A stretch of 64,000 nt of DNA, taken from positions 787,772 through 851,771 of the forward strand of contig NZ_JACHLB010000002.1 of the NCBI RefSeq assembly GCF_014207905.1, in the 5' to 3' direction. How positions within the stretch are numbered: position 1 is the stretch's first letter; each line of letters begins with the position of its first letter. This document shows, in pieces, positions 54,094 through 63,854 of the stretch. The translations under genes and the position numbers were made by a program. Under the pieces are notes generated by a model that saw nothing but the letters and a program-made list of their open reading frames with translations, searched no databases and was not told where the DNA came from. The DNA comes from Flavobacterium notoginsengisoli. Lineage in GTDB: Bacteria > Bacteroidota > Bacteroidia > Flavobacteriales > Flavobacteriaceae.

Positions 54094-55575
54094 ATGAGCA
54101 ATTTATCACAATCACACAGAATATTATTTTTAAACACACTTGCTTTTGCAGTCTGTTTTGCTTGTTGGACTTTAAATGGTGTTTTAGTCACTTTTTTAGT
54201 TGACCAGGAAATATTTGATTGGAATGTAGTTCAAATCGGATGGTTATTGGGAATTCCAATACTTACAGGCTCGCTCATGCGGTTACCAATGGGTATTTTA
54301 ACAGATAAATATGGAGGTCGAGTGGTGTATTCTGCTTTGCTGATTTTGGCATCTATTCCATTGTTTTTGCTTCCTTTTGCTGCCAATTTTTGGATGTTCG
54401 CACTATTGAGTTTTATGTTCGGAATGGTAGGAACAAGTTTTGCTGTTGGTGTGGCCTATACTTCACTATGGTATCCTAAAGAATGGCAAGGACGTGCCTT
54501 AGGAATTTTCGGAATGGGTACTGCAGGAGCTTCTATTACTCCCTTTATAGCACCCAGTATGCTAAAATACTTTTCAGAGTCAGATCCAGTAAATGGGTGG
54601 AAATATTTGCCTGTTATTTACGGTGTAGTATTGTTGACGATGGGTATTGTTTTTATTCTTTTTTCGAAAACTAAAAAAATAGAAGCAAAAGCAAAAACAG
54701 TTAAAGAACTTTTACAACCGCTTAAAGAGGTGCGTGTTTGGCGCTTTGGAACCTATTACTTTTTGCTGTTTGGTTCGTTTGTGTCATTTTCCCAATGGTT
54801 GTTGCCTAATTTTATGAATGTTTATCATACAACTTTAATTTTAGGAGGGCTGTTTACTACTTGTTTTAGTTTACCAGCTGGTATTATTCGTGCTTTTGGA
54901 GGATTTTTATCCGATAAATTTGGAGCAAGAAAAGTGATGTATTGGGTATTGAGTACTTCGGTAGTGTTGAGTTTTTTACTTTTGTTTCCAAAAATGAATA
55001 TTACTACTTCCGGTAGCGGCTTGATGGCAGCAAAAGCAGGAACGGTTACACAAGTTTCACCATCTAAAATAGTTATTGGAGAAAAAGAATATTTAGTTAC
55101 TTCAAAAGATGTTAATGCAGAGCACAATCCGTTTTTTCCATCTAAAAAAACATGGCAGGAAGTTGTTGTAGCAGAAAATCAAAAAGTTCAGAAAAAAGAA
55201 TTAATTGCAGACGGAATCACGCAAATTCATTTTGAAGCGAATATGTGGGTTTATCTTGTCTTGGTTATTTTAATTGGGACTTGTTGGGGAATTGGTTCGG
55301 CAGCAGTTTACAAACACATTCCTGAATATTTTCCAAATCAGGTAGGGGTTATAGGAGGAATGGTTGGAATGATTGGTGGTTTGGGAGGATTTATTGGTCC
55401 GATAGTTTTTGGATACCTGCTTGCTTTTACTGGTTTTTGGACCAGTTCATGGCTCTTTATCTTTGTCTTATCCATTATTTGTTTGATTTGGATGCACCGT
55501 GTAATTGTAAAAGTGACTAAAGAAAAACTACCTGAATTTGCTCAGGATATGGATAGAAAAGATGTTTCAGAATAG
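54094..55575 (+). CDS. narK: Nitrate/nitrite transporter NarK with inserted loop domain
   Basis: 493 residues. Major-facilitator transporter of the inner membrane: NarK motifs RLPMGILTDKYGGR, GTSFAVGVAYTSLWYPKEWQ and FGGFLSDKFGARK, and glycine-rich GGMVGMIGGLGGFIGP. Between helices 8 and 9 (residues about 300-383) lies an extra soluble stretch (AAKAGTVTQVSPSKIVIG; WQEVVVAENQKVQKKELIAD) that looks like a small beta-rich sandwich. Imports nitrate or exchanges nitrite for the nitrate reductase encoded downstream. Confidence 0.93.
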   Translation: MSNLSQSHRILFLNTLAFAVCFACWTLNGVLVTFLVDQEIFDWNVVQIGWLLGIPILTGSLMRLPMGILTDKYGGRVVYSALLILASIPLFLLPFAANFWMFALLSFMFGMVGTSFAVGVAYTSLWYPKEWQGRALGIFGMGTAGASITPFIAPSMLKYFSESDPVNGWKYLPVIYGVVLLTMGIVFILFSKTKKIEAKAKTVKELLQPLKEVRVWRFGTYYFLLFGSFVSFSQWLLPNFMNVYHTTLILGGLFTTCFSLPAGIIRAFGGFLSDKFGARKVMYWVLSTSVVLSFLLLFPKMNITTSGSGLMAAKAGTVTQVSPSKIVIGEKEYLVTSKDVNAEHNPFFPSKKTWQEVVVAENQKVQKKELIADGITQIHFEANMWVYLVLVILIGTCWGIGSAAVYKHIPEYFPNQVGVIGGMVGMIGGLGGFIGPIVFGYLLAFTGFWTSSWLFIFVLSIICLIWMHRVIVKVTKEKLPEFAQDMDRKDVSE

Positions 55576-55834
55576 CCAATGAATATAAAATATTATTAAT
55601 TTTTATTATAAATTAGAACGAAATTAATCAATTGATCTTGCAATCGATTAGCCTCTTGCTTTTTTTTTGTAAATTAACCTTCTTTAGTAGTACAACATTT
55701 TTAAAAGCTGTTTTTATAAATAGTCAGAAAATGAAAGCTATTTCATGTATTTGGTTCGGATTGTAATTTGTAAATTAACAGTTATTCTTTAATAATTAGG
55801 GTTTAAAAGTGACTTGAAGTAATGATAATTTAAA

Positions 55835-56884
55835 ATGAAAAATAGAAACTACAATATAAAGGCTTTACTAATTGCCGCTTCCATGTCCGTGCTAATGATC
55901 ATATTAGTATTTTATGGATCCAGAAAACTGCAAAATTTTGATGCGGCATTAATTACGTATTTATTTGGGACAGTATTTGCTTTTTTTGGTATTGTATACC
56001 GTTATTCTGTTTGGCTGCAAAGGCCGCCAACGTGGATTTATTTCAAAAGAGGAGTTAGTTACTTATTTACGGGAAAAGTGTTTTCACACTTTTGGTTTGC
56101 TTCAAAAGAAACCATCGAAAATATTGCATTTCAAAAATTTATTTATCCCAGGGGAAAATACCGATGGATGGCGCATTTTTTAATAGCTATTGGCTGTACA
56201 TCCGCTTTTTTAATTACGATTCCACTGACTTTTGGATGGATTCATTTTACTATGGCCCCCGATTCAATATCGGTCTATGAAGCGCACTTTTTCGGTTTCA
56301 AGGTCATGGAATTTAAATTGGGTTCCATTATGGCCTTCCTGACTTTTCATGCCCTGAACTGGTCTTCTTACTTGGTTATTTTCGGTTCGTTATACTACTT
56401 AAGAAGACGTTTGACCAATCCTGGTTTAATTGCTACTCAAACTTTTGAAGGCGATTTATTACCCCTAATTTTATTAATTGCTATTTCCGCTACAGGATTG
56501 GGGCTAACCTATTCCTATCAGTTTATGAAAGGTTTTGCATTTGATTTCCTAGCTGTTCTGCATGCAGTAACGGTAATTATGTTTTTAATCTGGATTCCGT
56601 TTGGAAAGTTTTTTCATATCATTCAGCGTCCGGCACAAATTGGGGCACATATATATAAAAAGCAGGGGATGAAAATGGGAATGGCAGTTTGTGAGCACAC
56701 CGGAGAGGAATTCGCTACCAATTTGCATATAAAAGATCTTAAAACAGTAACTAAGGAATTAGGTTTCAATTTTGACAGACCGGATGGAACATCGCATTTA
56801 GATTTAAGCCCTGAAGGTAAAAGATCCCGTTTGGCACAAGCCCACTTAAAAGCACGACTGGAAGGCGGAAATTTATTTGGCTAA
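55835..56884 (+). CDS. NarI-like membrane cytochrome b of the nitrate reductase
   Basis: 349 residues. About five or six membrane helices (LLIAASMSVLMIILVFYGSR; WMAHFLIAIGCTSAFLITIP; LGSIMAFLTFHALNWSSYLV; LILLIAISATGLGLTYSYQF; FLAVLHAVTVIMFLIWIPFG) with His residues positioned for two b hemes (AHFLIAIG; TFHALN; VLHAVT; FFHIIQ). A soluble tail of about 80 residues has CEHTGEEFATNLHIKDL. Takes electrons from quinol for the molybdoenzyme that follows 74 bases later. Not a close NarI match; assigned by fold and context. The preceding gap 55576-55834 has no clear palindrome. Confidence 0.75.
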   Translation: MKNRNYNIKALLIAASMSVLMIILVFYGSRKLQNFDAALITYLFGTVFAFFGIVYRYSVWLQRPPTWIYFKRGVSYLFTGKVFSHFWFASKETIENIAFQKFIYPRGKYRWMAHFLIAIGCTSAFLITIPLTFGWIHFTMAPDSISVYEAHFFGFKVMEFKLGSIMAFLTFHALNWSSYLVIFGSLYYLRRRLTNPGLIATQTFEGDLLPLILLIAISATGLGLTYSYQFMKGFAFDFLAVLHAVTVIMFLIWIPFGKFFHIIQRPAQIGAHIYKKQGMKMGMAVCEHTGEEFATNLHIKDLKTVTKELGFNFDRPDGTSHLDLSPEGKRSRLAQAHLKARLEGGNLFG

Positions 56885-56958
56885 TTTTTTTTAGTTGAAT
56901 TGAAAATTAAAAACAACACTGGTGATTTTTTTATCGCATCGGTTAAAAAATATAAAAC

Positions 56959-59175
56959 ATGGCAAAATTACCTGTTTCGGAACAAAACATTATCACGCAA
57001 TTTGGACCTCATAAAAACTACACACCGAAAGATGGTTATGAGGGCAGGGATGAGCCAGATGAATTGGTAAAAACACATTGTTGTTTTTGTGGAATGCAGT
57101 GTGGTATTCAATTGTCGGTTAAAGACAACAAAGTAGTAGGTTTTGAACCCTGGATGGAATTTCCGTTCAACGAAGGGCGATTGTGCCCTAAAGGGGTCCA
57201 GCGCTATTTACAGAACAATCATCCGGACCGTCTCTTGTCCCCGCTAAAAAGAGTAGAAGGGCAAGGATTTGTACCAACGTCCTGGGATGATGCGATGGGT
57301 AAAACAGTTTCTGAAATTAAAAGGATTCAGGCGCAATATGGAAACGATGCCTTCTCAGTCCTTTCGGGTGTTTCGCTAACCAATGAAAAAAGTTATTTGA
57401 TGGGTAAGTTCGCCCGTGTCGCTCTAAAAACAAAAAATTTAGATTATAATGGACGCTTGTGTATGGTAAGTGCAGGAGCAGGAAATAAAAAAGCATTTGG
57501 TCTGGACCGGGGCTCTAATAACTATTCGGATCTGGAATATGCGGAAGTAATTATTGTGGCTGGTGCTAATGTTAGTGAAACTTTCCCAACATTAACCCAC
57601 TGGATTTGGAAAGCCAGAGACCGTGGTGCAAAATTGATAGTTATTGACCCAAGAATGATTCCATTAGCCAGAACAGCCGATCTTCATTTGGATGTCCGCC
57701 CGGGAACAGATTCGGCTTTGTATGGTGCAATGCTGAAATATTTGGTGGATCATGACATGCTGGATCACGATTTTATTGCCAACCATACCTCAGGTTTTCA
57801 GCAGACTATAGATTCCGTAAAAGATTATACCCTGGAATGGGCAGAGCAAGTTACAGGGATTAAAAAAGAAAAAATTCAACAGGCAGCCGAATTATGGGGC
57901 AGAGCCAAAACAAGCTTTTTACTTCATGCCCGTGGTATTGAGCATCATTCTAAAGGCGTAGATAATGTGTTGGGATGCATTAATTTGGTACTCGCAACAG
58001 GAAGAATTGGTAAGCCATATTGCGGTTATGCCACTATTACCGGACAGGGAAATGGGCAAGGCGGTAGAGAGCACGGTCATAAATGCGATCAGCTGCCAGG
58101 AAATAGGGATATTGAAAATCCGGAACATCGTAAATATATTTCAGAAGTTTGGGGTATTAATGAGAAAGATATGCCCGGAAAAGGGTTGTCGGCTTATGAA
58201 ATAATCGAAGCCATTCATCGTGGGGAGATTAAAGGGCTATTATCGATTTGTTTTAATCCGCTAGTTTCCCTGCCTAACAGCAATTATGTTCGGGAGGCTT
58301 TAGAAAAGTTAGAATTTTATGTTTGTATTGACTTTTTCTTAAACGAAACGGCCCGTCATGCCGATATTGTTTTGGCAGGATCATTACAGGAGGAAGAAGA
58401 AGGTACAACCACTTCAGCCGAAGGGCGTGTTATCCGAATCCGTCAGGCAGTTACTCCTCCGGGAGATGCCAGAACCGATACTTCGATTATTTTGGAATTA
58501 GCCAAACGCTTAGGGGTGGAGGATAAATTTACGTATGATAGCAGCGAAGCCGTTTTTAACGAATTGCGGGTAGCCTCAAAAGGAGGAACTGCTGATTATT
58601 ATGGAATTACCTACCAAAGAATTGAAGACGAAATGGGTGTTTTTTGGCCTTGTCCTGAAATAGGACATCCGGGAACACCGCGTTTATGGGAAGATAAAAA
58701 ATTTAAAACCTCAGATGAAAGGGCTCATTTTAATCCGGCACCGTACAAAGTTCCAGGTGAGGTGCCAGATGCCGATTATCCAATAATTTTGACGACAGGA
58801 CGTGTGGTTTCTCAATATTTGAGTGGTACACAAACACGAAGAATTGGAAAATTGGTTGATCAGTATCCGGAGCCTTTATTGGAAATTCATCCAAATTTAG
58901 CCCAACAATACGGCATCAAACAAAGGGAATTAATAAAAGTTACTACCCGGCGTGGTGAAGGCATTTTTCCTGCAAACATTGTAGAAACGATTCGCGAAGA
59001 CACGGTTTTTATACCGTACCACTGGTCTGGAAAAAAATCAGCAAACCAATTAACTCCCGGAACATTAGATCCTATTTCTAAAATTCCGGAATTCAAAGTT
59101 TGTGCCTGTCATCTGGAACCTTTGCGTGAAATAGCACCACCTTCGAGCGAATCTATGGCTTACGCTAGTGTTTAA
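56959..59175 (+). CDS. Molybdopterin nitrate reductase, Nas/Nap type
   Basis: 738 residues. N-terminal [4Fe-4S] motif C41-x2-C44-x3-C48-x27-C76 ([25 protein letters not shown]). The molybdenum ligand is Cys168 in [11 protein letters not shown], as in periplasmic and assimilatory nitrate reductases, not the Asp of NarG. Other family blocks: [59 protein letters not shown], and C-terminal [17 protein letters not shown]. No Tat signal, so probably cytoplasmic. Encoded with quinol-linked partners and narK, so a respiratory role is inferred despite the assimilatory look. Confidence 0.9.
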   Translation: MAKLPVSEQNIITQFGPHKNYTPKDGYEGRDEPDELVKTHCCFCGMQCGIQLSVKDNKVVGFEPWMEFPFNEGRLCPKGVQRYLQNNHPDRLLSPLKRVEGQGFVPTSWDDAMGKTVSEIKRIQAQYGNDAFSVLSGVSLTNEKSYLMGKFARVALKTKNLDYNGRLCMVSAGAGNKKAFGLDRGSNNYSDLEYAEVIIVAGANVSETFPTLTHWIWKARDRGAKLIVIDPRMIPLARTADLHLDVRPGTDSALYGAMLKYLVDHDMLDHDFIANHTSGFQQTIDSVKDYTLEWAEQVTGIKKEKIQQAAELWGRAKTSFLLHARGIEHHSKGVDNVLGCINLVLATGRIGKPYCGYATITGQGNGQGGREHGHKCDQLPGNRDIENPEHRKYISEVWGINEKDMPGKGLSAYEIIEAIHRGEIKGLLSICFNPLVSLPNSNYVREALEKLEFYVCIDFFLNETARHADIVLAGSLQEEEEGTTTSAEGRVIRIRQAVTPPGDARTDTSIILELAKRLGVEDKFTYDSSEAVFNELRVASKGGTADYYGITYQRIEDEMGVFWPCPEIGHPGTPRLWEDKKFKTSDERAHFNPAPYKVPGEVPDADYPIILTTGRVVSQYLSGTQTRRIGKLVDQYPEPLLEIHPNLAQQYGIKQRELIKVTTRRGEGIFPANIVETIREDTVFIPYHWSGKKSANQLTPGTLDPISKIPEFKVCACHLEPLREIAPPSSESMAYASV

Positions 59176-59192
59176 CAACTAAAAAACAAAAA

Positions 59193-59762
59193 ATGAATTA
59201 TACCAATTTTAATAAAAATGAAGAGTTTTTTGTAGATATGCAACGTTGCATTGGCTGTAAAGCCTGCGAAATGGCTTGTGCTGAATGCGAAACCAATGGT
59301 CAGGAATCTTTAATTCACGTAAATTATGTCGATAGGGCATCAACTGTGCAAACTACTGTACAGGTGTGTATGCATTGTGACGATCCTGTTTGTGCAAATG
59401 TATGTCCTGCTGATGCTATTTCAAAAGACGAATTCGGAATTGTTCATACTGCCAATACGGAAAGATGTATTGGTTGTTCGAATTGTGTGATGGCCTGTCC
59501 ATTTGGCGTGCCTAAAAAAGAAGAGTCCTACGATTTGATGATGAAATGTACGATGTGCTACGACAGAACAAGCGTGGGCAAAAAACCTATGTGTGCTACG
59601 GTTTGTCCAAGTGGGGCTTTGTTTTACGGCACCAGAGAGGAAATACAGGAAATGCGTCCAAATAGTTCGCCAGTAAATACTTTCCTTTTTGGAGAAGAGG
59701 TAGTGAATACAAAAGTTAATATTATGATGCCAAAAGGCAGTAATCAATTAATAATTTATTAG
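59193..59762 (+). CDS. Four-cluster [4Fe-4S] ferredoxin subunit
   Basis: 189 residues with sixteen cluster-type cysteines in four groups: [42 protein letters not shown] and [20 protein letters not shown], the arrangement of DmsB/NrfC/HybA proteins. No signal peptide. It would pass electrons between the membrane cytochrome b and the molybdoenzyme, 17 bases after which it begins. Confidence 0.92.
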   Translation: MNYTNFNKNEEFFVDMQRCIGCKACEMACAECETNGQESLIHVNYVDRASTVQTTVQVCMHCDDPVCANVCPADAISKDEFGIVHTANTERCIGCSNCVMACPFGVPKKEESYDLMMKCTMCYDRTSVGKKPMCATVCPSGALFYGTREEIQEMRPNSSPVNTFLFGEEVVNTKVNIMMPKGSNQLIIY

Positions 59763-59767
59763 AATTC

Positions 59768-60286
59768 ATGTCTAAAGAAGATAATTTAAATAAAAACTGG
59801 AAAAAAGATTTTCCAATCGAAAAACAACAGGCAACCAATGTGAGCCGTCGCGATTTTGCTAAATTCCTTACACTAGTATCAGGCGGGTTAATGGTTGGGA
59901 GTGGTCTGGTGGCAGCCAAAGCGCACCTATTTCCAAAAGATGAGCTGGATGGAGAGCACTTTGTATGTAAAAAAGAAGAGGTGCCTGTAGGGGGTACACG
60001 TGCTTTTGTTATCGAAGGAAGTACAATCCCTTATATATTGATTCATCTGGAGACGGGAGAATTCAAAGCGTATGAACAAAAATGCACCCATCTTTCCTGC
60101 TCTGTTTTTTATAAGCCTGGCACGGGAGTTATTCATTGTCCTTGTCACGAAGGTTCTTTTGACGCTCAAACCGGAGATGTTATCGCTGGCCCCCCGCCCA
60201 GAGCTTTGCCTAAATTGGAAGTGCTTTTTAAAGAGAATGCCATTTATGTAAGAGCATCAGAGAATCTGGAAGAGAAACCAGGATAA
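59768..60286 (+). CDS. Rieske iron-sulfur protein with twin-arginine signal
   Basis: 172 residues. A Tat-like N-terminus (NVSRRDFAKFLTLVSGG) with one hydrophobic anchor, then a Rieske domain: first ligand pair CTH in KCTHLSCSVFYKPG, second CPCH in VIHCPCHEGSFDAQTGDV, and a Pro loop GPPPRALPKLEV. Predicted to sit on the periplasmic side, anchored in the membrane, so quinol oxidation there may feed this nitrate reductase. 5 bases after the ferredoxin gene. Confidence 0.9.
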   Translation: MSKEDNLNKNWKKDFPIEKQQATNVSRRDFAKFLTLVSGGLMVGSGLVAAKAHLFPKDELDGEHFVCKKEEVPVGGTRAFVIEGSTIPYILIHLETGEFKAYEQKCTHLSCSVFYKPGTGVIHCPCHEGSFDAQTGDVIAGPPPRALPKLEVLFKENAIYVRASENLEEKPG

Positions 60287-60305
60287 ATCCCTAAAATAAA
60301 AAACC

Positions 60306-60560
60306 ATGAGTACTTTTAGAACTAGTCAGAATCAAGCCAATCCAAATAAATTAAACGCGATACTTTCTACTATTATTTTTATATTAATACTAAATGTGAC
60401 TATTCAAATTTGGTTATTATATGCCGCCTTGAACAATGCTTTGGATAATAATAAAGAAATCCTTATTCCTGCATTTATAGCTTCATTGATATTATTTCTG
60501 ATAGGAATCGGTTTACTTTATTACTTACCAATTGGAAATTTGAAGAATAAACGGTTATAA
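60306..60560 (+). CDS. Small two-helix membrane protein
   Basis: 84 residues with two membrane segments (LSTIIFILILNVTIQIWLLY; ILIPAFIASLILFLIGIGLL) and short ends. No named family. Last gene of the narK/nitrate reductase run, 19 bases after the Rieske gene. May be a small subunit or assembly factor; this is inference from position only. Confidence 0.6.
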   Translation: MSTFRTSQNQANPNKLNAILSTIIFILILNVTIQIWLLYAALNNALDNNKEILIPAFIASLILFLIGIGLLYYLPIGNLKNKRL

Positions 60561-60611
60561 ATTTATTTTAGAGTTTCAAATTAATATTTTCTTTAGATGT
60601 GAAGCAAAGTG

Positions 60612-61171
60612 ATGTTGCTTATTATAAAAAATATGGTTTGTGACCGCTGTATTATGGTGGTGCAGAATGAATTGGGAAAGTTAGGCTTAAACCTAAAGAG
60701 CATAAAGCTGGGGGAGATTACACTTAGCAGCGAACCTACGACTCAAGAATTATTTAAATTGGAAAAAACGCTGCTTACATTAGGATTTGAAATCATTGAC
60801 GATAAGAGAAACAGAACTGTAGAAAGAATAAAAATATAATTATTGATTTAGTACATCATCAAAAAAATGGTGTAAAAACCAATCTTTCCGATGTATTAAG
60901 CGACAAACTTCAACATGATTACAATTATTTGTCCAACCTGTTTTCCGAAGCGCAAGACACCACCATTGAAAAGTACTTCATCGCCCAAAAAATAGAAAAG
61001 ATAAAAGAACTATTGGTTTATGACGAATTGTCCCTCAGTGAAATTGCATTTCACCTTAATTACTCCAGTGTTGCTTATCTAAGCAACCAGTTCAAAAAGG
61101 TAACCGGGCTTACTCCGAGCTATTTCAAGCAAAGACGGGAGGATAAAAGAAAACCATCGGATAAGGTCTAA
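60612..61171 (+). pseudogene. AraC-family regulator with N-terminal metal-binding-like domain, frameshifted
   Basis: The first frame gives an HMA-like segment (IIKNMVCDRCIMVVQNELGK, CxxC) to VERIKI and a stop. The continuation in another frame reads IIIDLVHHQKNGVKTNLSD, then HDYNYLSNLFSEAQDTTIEK and an AraC helix-turn-helix (LSEIAFHLNYSSVAYLSNQF; GLTPSYFKQRR). Adding one A in the run of A at about 60829-60835 joins them. A combined protein of about 186 residues matches AraC regulators found before copper ATPases. Either a recent inactivation or a sequence error. Confidence 0.8.
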
Positions 61172-61243
61172 GTAAATCTTACAAATCCATTTCATAATTC
61201 CACAACGCTTCCCACCCATATTATCCCAATTTTGTATTGTTAA
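61171..61243 (+). promoter_or_regulatory. copA promoter region with repeated motif
   Basis: AGTAAATCTTACAAATC (61171) and CAATTTTGTATTGTTAA (about 61227) recur, slightly changed, at 63680 and 63729 after copA, with 49 instead of 56 bases between. Two copies of one control region, probably read by the AraC regulator. Confidence 0.45.
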
Positions 61244-61258
61244 TTAAAGCAAAAAAAA

Positions 61259-63676
61259 ATGGCAACAGATAAAAAGAAGCAAGTCATTTATCTTCCCTTG
61301 GAAGATGTAGAAAGCGAACATTGTGCACTCATCGTTGAAAAGGGACTGGCAAGATTGAAAAGCATAGAAACACACCAGGTAGAGCTGAACAACCGCAGGG
61401 CTGTTATCACGGTTGACAACACACAAGCGGTAGCGGAAGCGATCAAAGCAATCAAGGACTTGGGGTATGGCGTTTCGACCGTAAAAAACACGTTTCCAGT
61501 ATTGGGCATGACGTGCGCCTCTTGCGCGGGCAGTGCTGAGAGCATTGTTACATACGAGCCAGGAGTGGTAAGCGCTGCTGTAAATTTTGCAACGGGTAAT
61601 CTTACCGTTGAATACCTGCCCAATATGACCGATGCGGCCAAACTGCAAAAAGCGGTACAATCTATCGGTTACGATTTATTGATTGAGGATGAAACCAAAC
61701 AACAGGAAACTTTAGAAGTAATCCATGCTCAAAAATTCCAGAATCTAAAAATCAAAACCATTTGGGCAACTATCTTGTCTTTTCCTGTGGTTGTTATTGG
61801 GATGTTCTTTATGAATATGCCCTACGCAGACCCTATAATGTGGCTGTTTTCTACACCTGTTGTCTTATGGTTAGGCAAAGATTTTTTCATCAATGCATGG
61901 AAACAAGCTATACACCGTTCAGCCAATATGGATACACTGGTGGCACTCAGTACAGGCATTGCATATCTGTTCAGTGTATTCAATATGTTGCTGCCTGAAT
62001 TTTGGCACAGGCGCGGATTACACGCCCATGTTTATTTTGAAGCGGCGTCTGTTATTATTGCATTCATTCTGCTGGGAAAATTACTGGAAGAAAAAGCCAA
62101 AGGGAATACCTCTTCAGCAATTAAAAAGCTGATGGGCCTACAGTCCAAAACCGTCATCGTGATACTACCGGACGGAACCCAAAAACAGACTGCTATTGAA
62201 GAGGTAGCTACAGGTGACGTTATTCTTGTAAAGCCGGGCGAAAAAATTGCAGTGGATGGTATAGTAACCTCAGGGAGTTCCTATGTTGATGAGAGTATGC
62301 TTAGCGGCGAGCCGATACCAGTACTAAAAAAAGGAAGTGAAAAAGTATTTGCAGGAACGATTAACCAAAAAGGGAGCTTTCAATTTAAGGCCGTTAAAGT
62401 AGGAAAAGAAACGATGCTTGCCCAAATTATCAAAACCGTACAGGATGCGCAGGGAAGCAAAGCACCTGTACAGAAATTGGTAGATAAGATTGCCGGTATA
62501 TTTGTTCCTGTTGTGATAGGAATTGCCATCCTGACATTTATGTTGTGGTTTGTTTTGGATGGCGATAACGGAGTGGTACATGGATTGCTCGCAGCCGTTA
62601 CGGTATTGGTTATCGCCTGTCCCTGTGCCTTGGGTTTAGCAACACCAACCGCTATTATGGTAGGTGTTGGTAAAGGTGCTGAGAATGGCATCCTGATTAA
62701 AGATGCTGAAAGCCTTGAACTGGCAAAGAAAGTTGACGCTATTGTTTTAGACAAAACCGGAACCATTACTGAGGGGCGGCCAGAGGTTACGGGTTTCAAA
62801 TGGCTGAACAATGATGATGCAGCCAGCAATGTTTTATTGAGCATTGAAAAACAATCGGAGCACCCATTGGCAGAAGCCGTAGTGAAACATTTTGACGGCA
62901 TACCGACACCCGCATTGTCCGGTTTTGAAAGTATAACCGGTAAAGGTGCAAAAGCCGGCCATGACAATGACACCTATTATGTGGGCAATAAAAAGTTATT
63001 GGCAGAAAACAATATCATTATTGATGACCAATTACAAATCCAGGCCGAACAATGGGGCAGCCAGTCCAAAACTGTTATTTGGTTTTTAAACAGCAGACAA
63101 GCTCTTGCTGTAATTGCAATATCTGACAATATAAAAGAAAAATCAGCACAGGCTATCCAGGAAATGCAGGCTATGGGCATTGACCTTTATATGCTTACCG
63201 GAGATAATGAAGCCACTGCGAAAGCCATTGCTGAGCAAACAGGTATCAGACATTATAAGGCAGAGGTGCTGCCCCAGCATAAAGCCGCTTTTATAAAAGA
63301 ACTCCAGCAACAAGGAAAAATCGTTGCAATGGTGGGCGATGGAATCAATGACAGTACCGCCCTTGCAACTGCCGATGTTAGTATAGCAATGGGAAAAGGA
63401 AGTGATATTGCAATGGATGTAGCCAAGATGACCATTATATCATCGGATCTTACCAAAATTCCACAGGCAATAAGATTATCCAAACAGACAGTAGCTACCA
63501 TAAAACAAAATCTGTTTTGGGCATTTGTCTATAATCTGATTGGTATTCCCATTGCAGCGGGCATTCTCTATCCGATAAACGGCTTTTTGCTTAACCCTAT
63601 GATTGCAGGCGCTGCAATGGCATTCAGCAGTATAAGTGTGGTAAGTAACAGCTTGCGTTTAAAATGGAAAAAGTAA
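61259..63676 (+). CDS. copA: Copper-translocating P-type ATPase
   Basis: 805 residues. Inner-membrane P1B ATPase exporting Cu(I). Two N-terminal HMA domains: the first is degenerate (no CxxC), the second has GMTCASCAGSAESIV. Eight membrane helices with the transport motif CPCALGLATP, phosphorylation site DKTGTITEG, phosphatase motif ESMLSGEPIPVLK, nucleotide site EKQSEHPLAEAV and hinge MVGDGINDSTALA. By eye richer in G+C and in Gln/Ala codons than the denitrification genes, suggesting a separate origin. Copper export complements the copper-hungry enzymes of the island. Confidence 0.95.
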   Translation: MATDKKKQVIYLPLEDVESEHCALIVEKGLARLKSIETHQVELNNRRAVITVDNTQAVAEAIKAIKDLGYGVSTVKNTFPVLGMTCASCAGSAESIVTYEPGVVSAAVNFATGNLTVEYLPNMTDAAKLQKAVQSIGYDLLIEDETKQQETLEVIHAQKFQNLKIKTIWATILSFPVVVIGMFFMNMPYADPIMWLFSTPVVLWLGKDFFINAWKQAIHRSANMDTLVALSTGIAYLFSVFNMLLPEFWHRRGLHAHVYFEAASVIIAFILLGKLLEEKAKGNTSSAIKKLMGLQSKTVIVILPDGTQKQTAIEEVATGDVILVKPGEKIAVDGIVTSGSSYVDESMLSGEPIPVLKKGSEKVFAGTINQKGSFQFKAVKVGKETMLAQIIKTVQDAQGSKAPVQKLVDKIAGIFVPVVIGIAILTFMLWFVLDGDNGVVHGLLAAVTVLVIACPCALGLATPTAIMVGVGKGAENGILIKDAESLELAKKVDAIVLDKTGTITEGRPEVTGFKWLNNDDAASNVLLSIEKQSEHPLAEAVVKHFDGIPTPALSGFESITGKGAKAGHDNDTYYVGNKKLLAENNIIIDDQLQIQAEQWGSQSKTVIWFLNSRQALAVIAISDNIKEKSAQAIQEMQAMGIDLYMLTGDNEATAKAIAEQTGIRHYKAEVLPQHKAAFIKELQQQGKIVAMVGDGINDSTALATADVSIAMGKGSDIAMDVAKMTIISSDLTKIPQAIRLSKQTVATIKQNLFWAFVYNLIGIPIAAGILYPINGFLLNPMIAGAAMAFSSISVVSNSLRLKWKK

Positions 63677-63679
63677 AAC

Positions 63680-63745
63680 AGTAAATCTCACAAATCAATA
63701 AATAAAACAATACATGGGGCATCATACCGAAATTTGTATTTATAA
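63680..63745 (+). promoter_or_regulatory. Second copy of the copA control motif
   Basis: AGTAAATCTCACAAATC and GAAATTTGTATTTATAA resemble the copA upstream region. They are followed at 63769 by a 16-codon frame (MENNNLQLNKYQLAAE), perhaps the stump of the next copper gene, cut off by the repeat at 63866. Confidence 0.4.
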
Positions 63746-63854
63746 ATAACTTTCTAAAAAAGTAAAAAATGGAGAATAATAATCTTCAATTAAACAAATA
63801 TCAATTGGCTGCTGAGTAGCCCGGATCTTTAAACTAATAAAAATAAAGTGAGAT

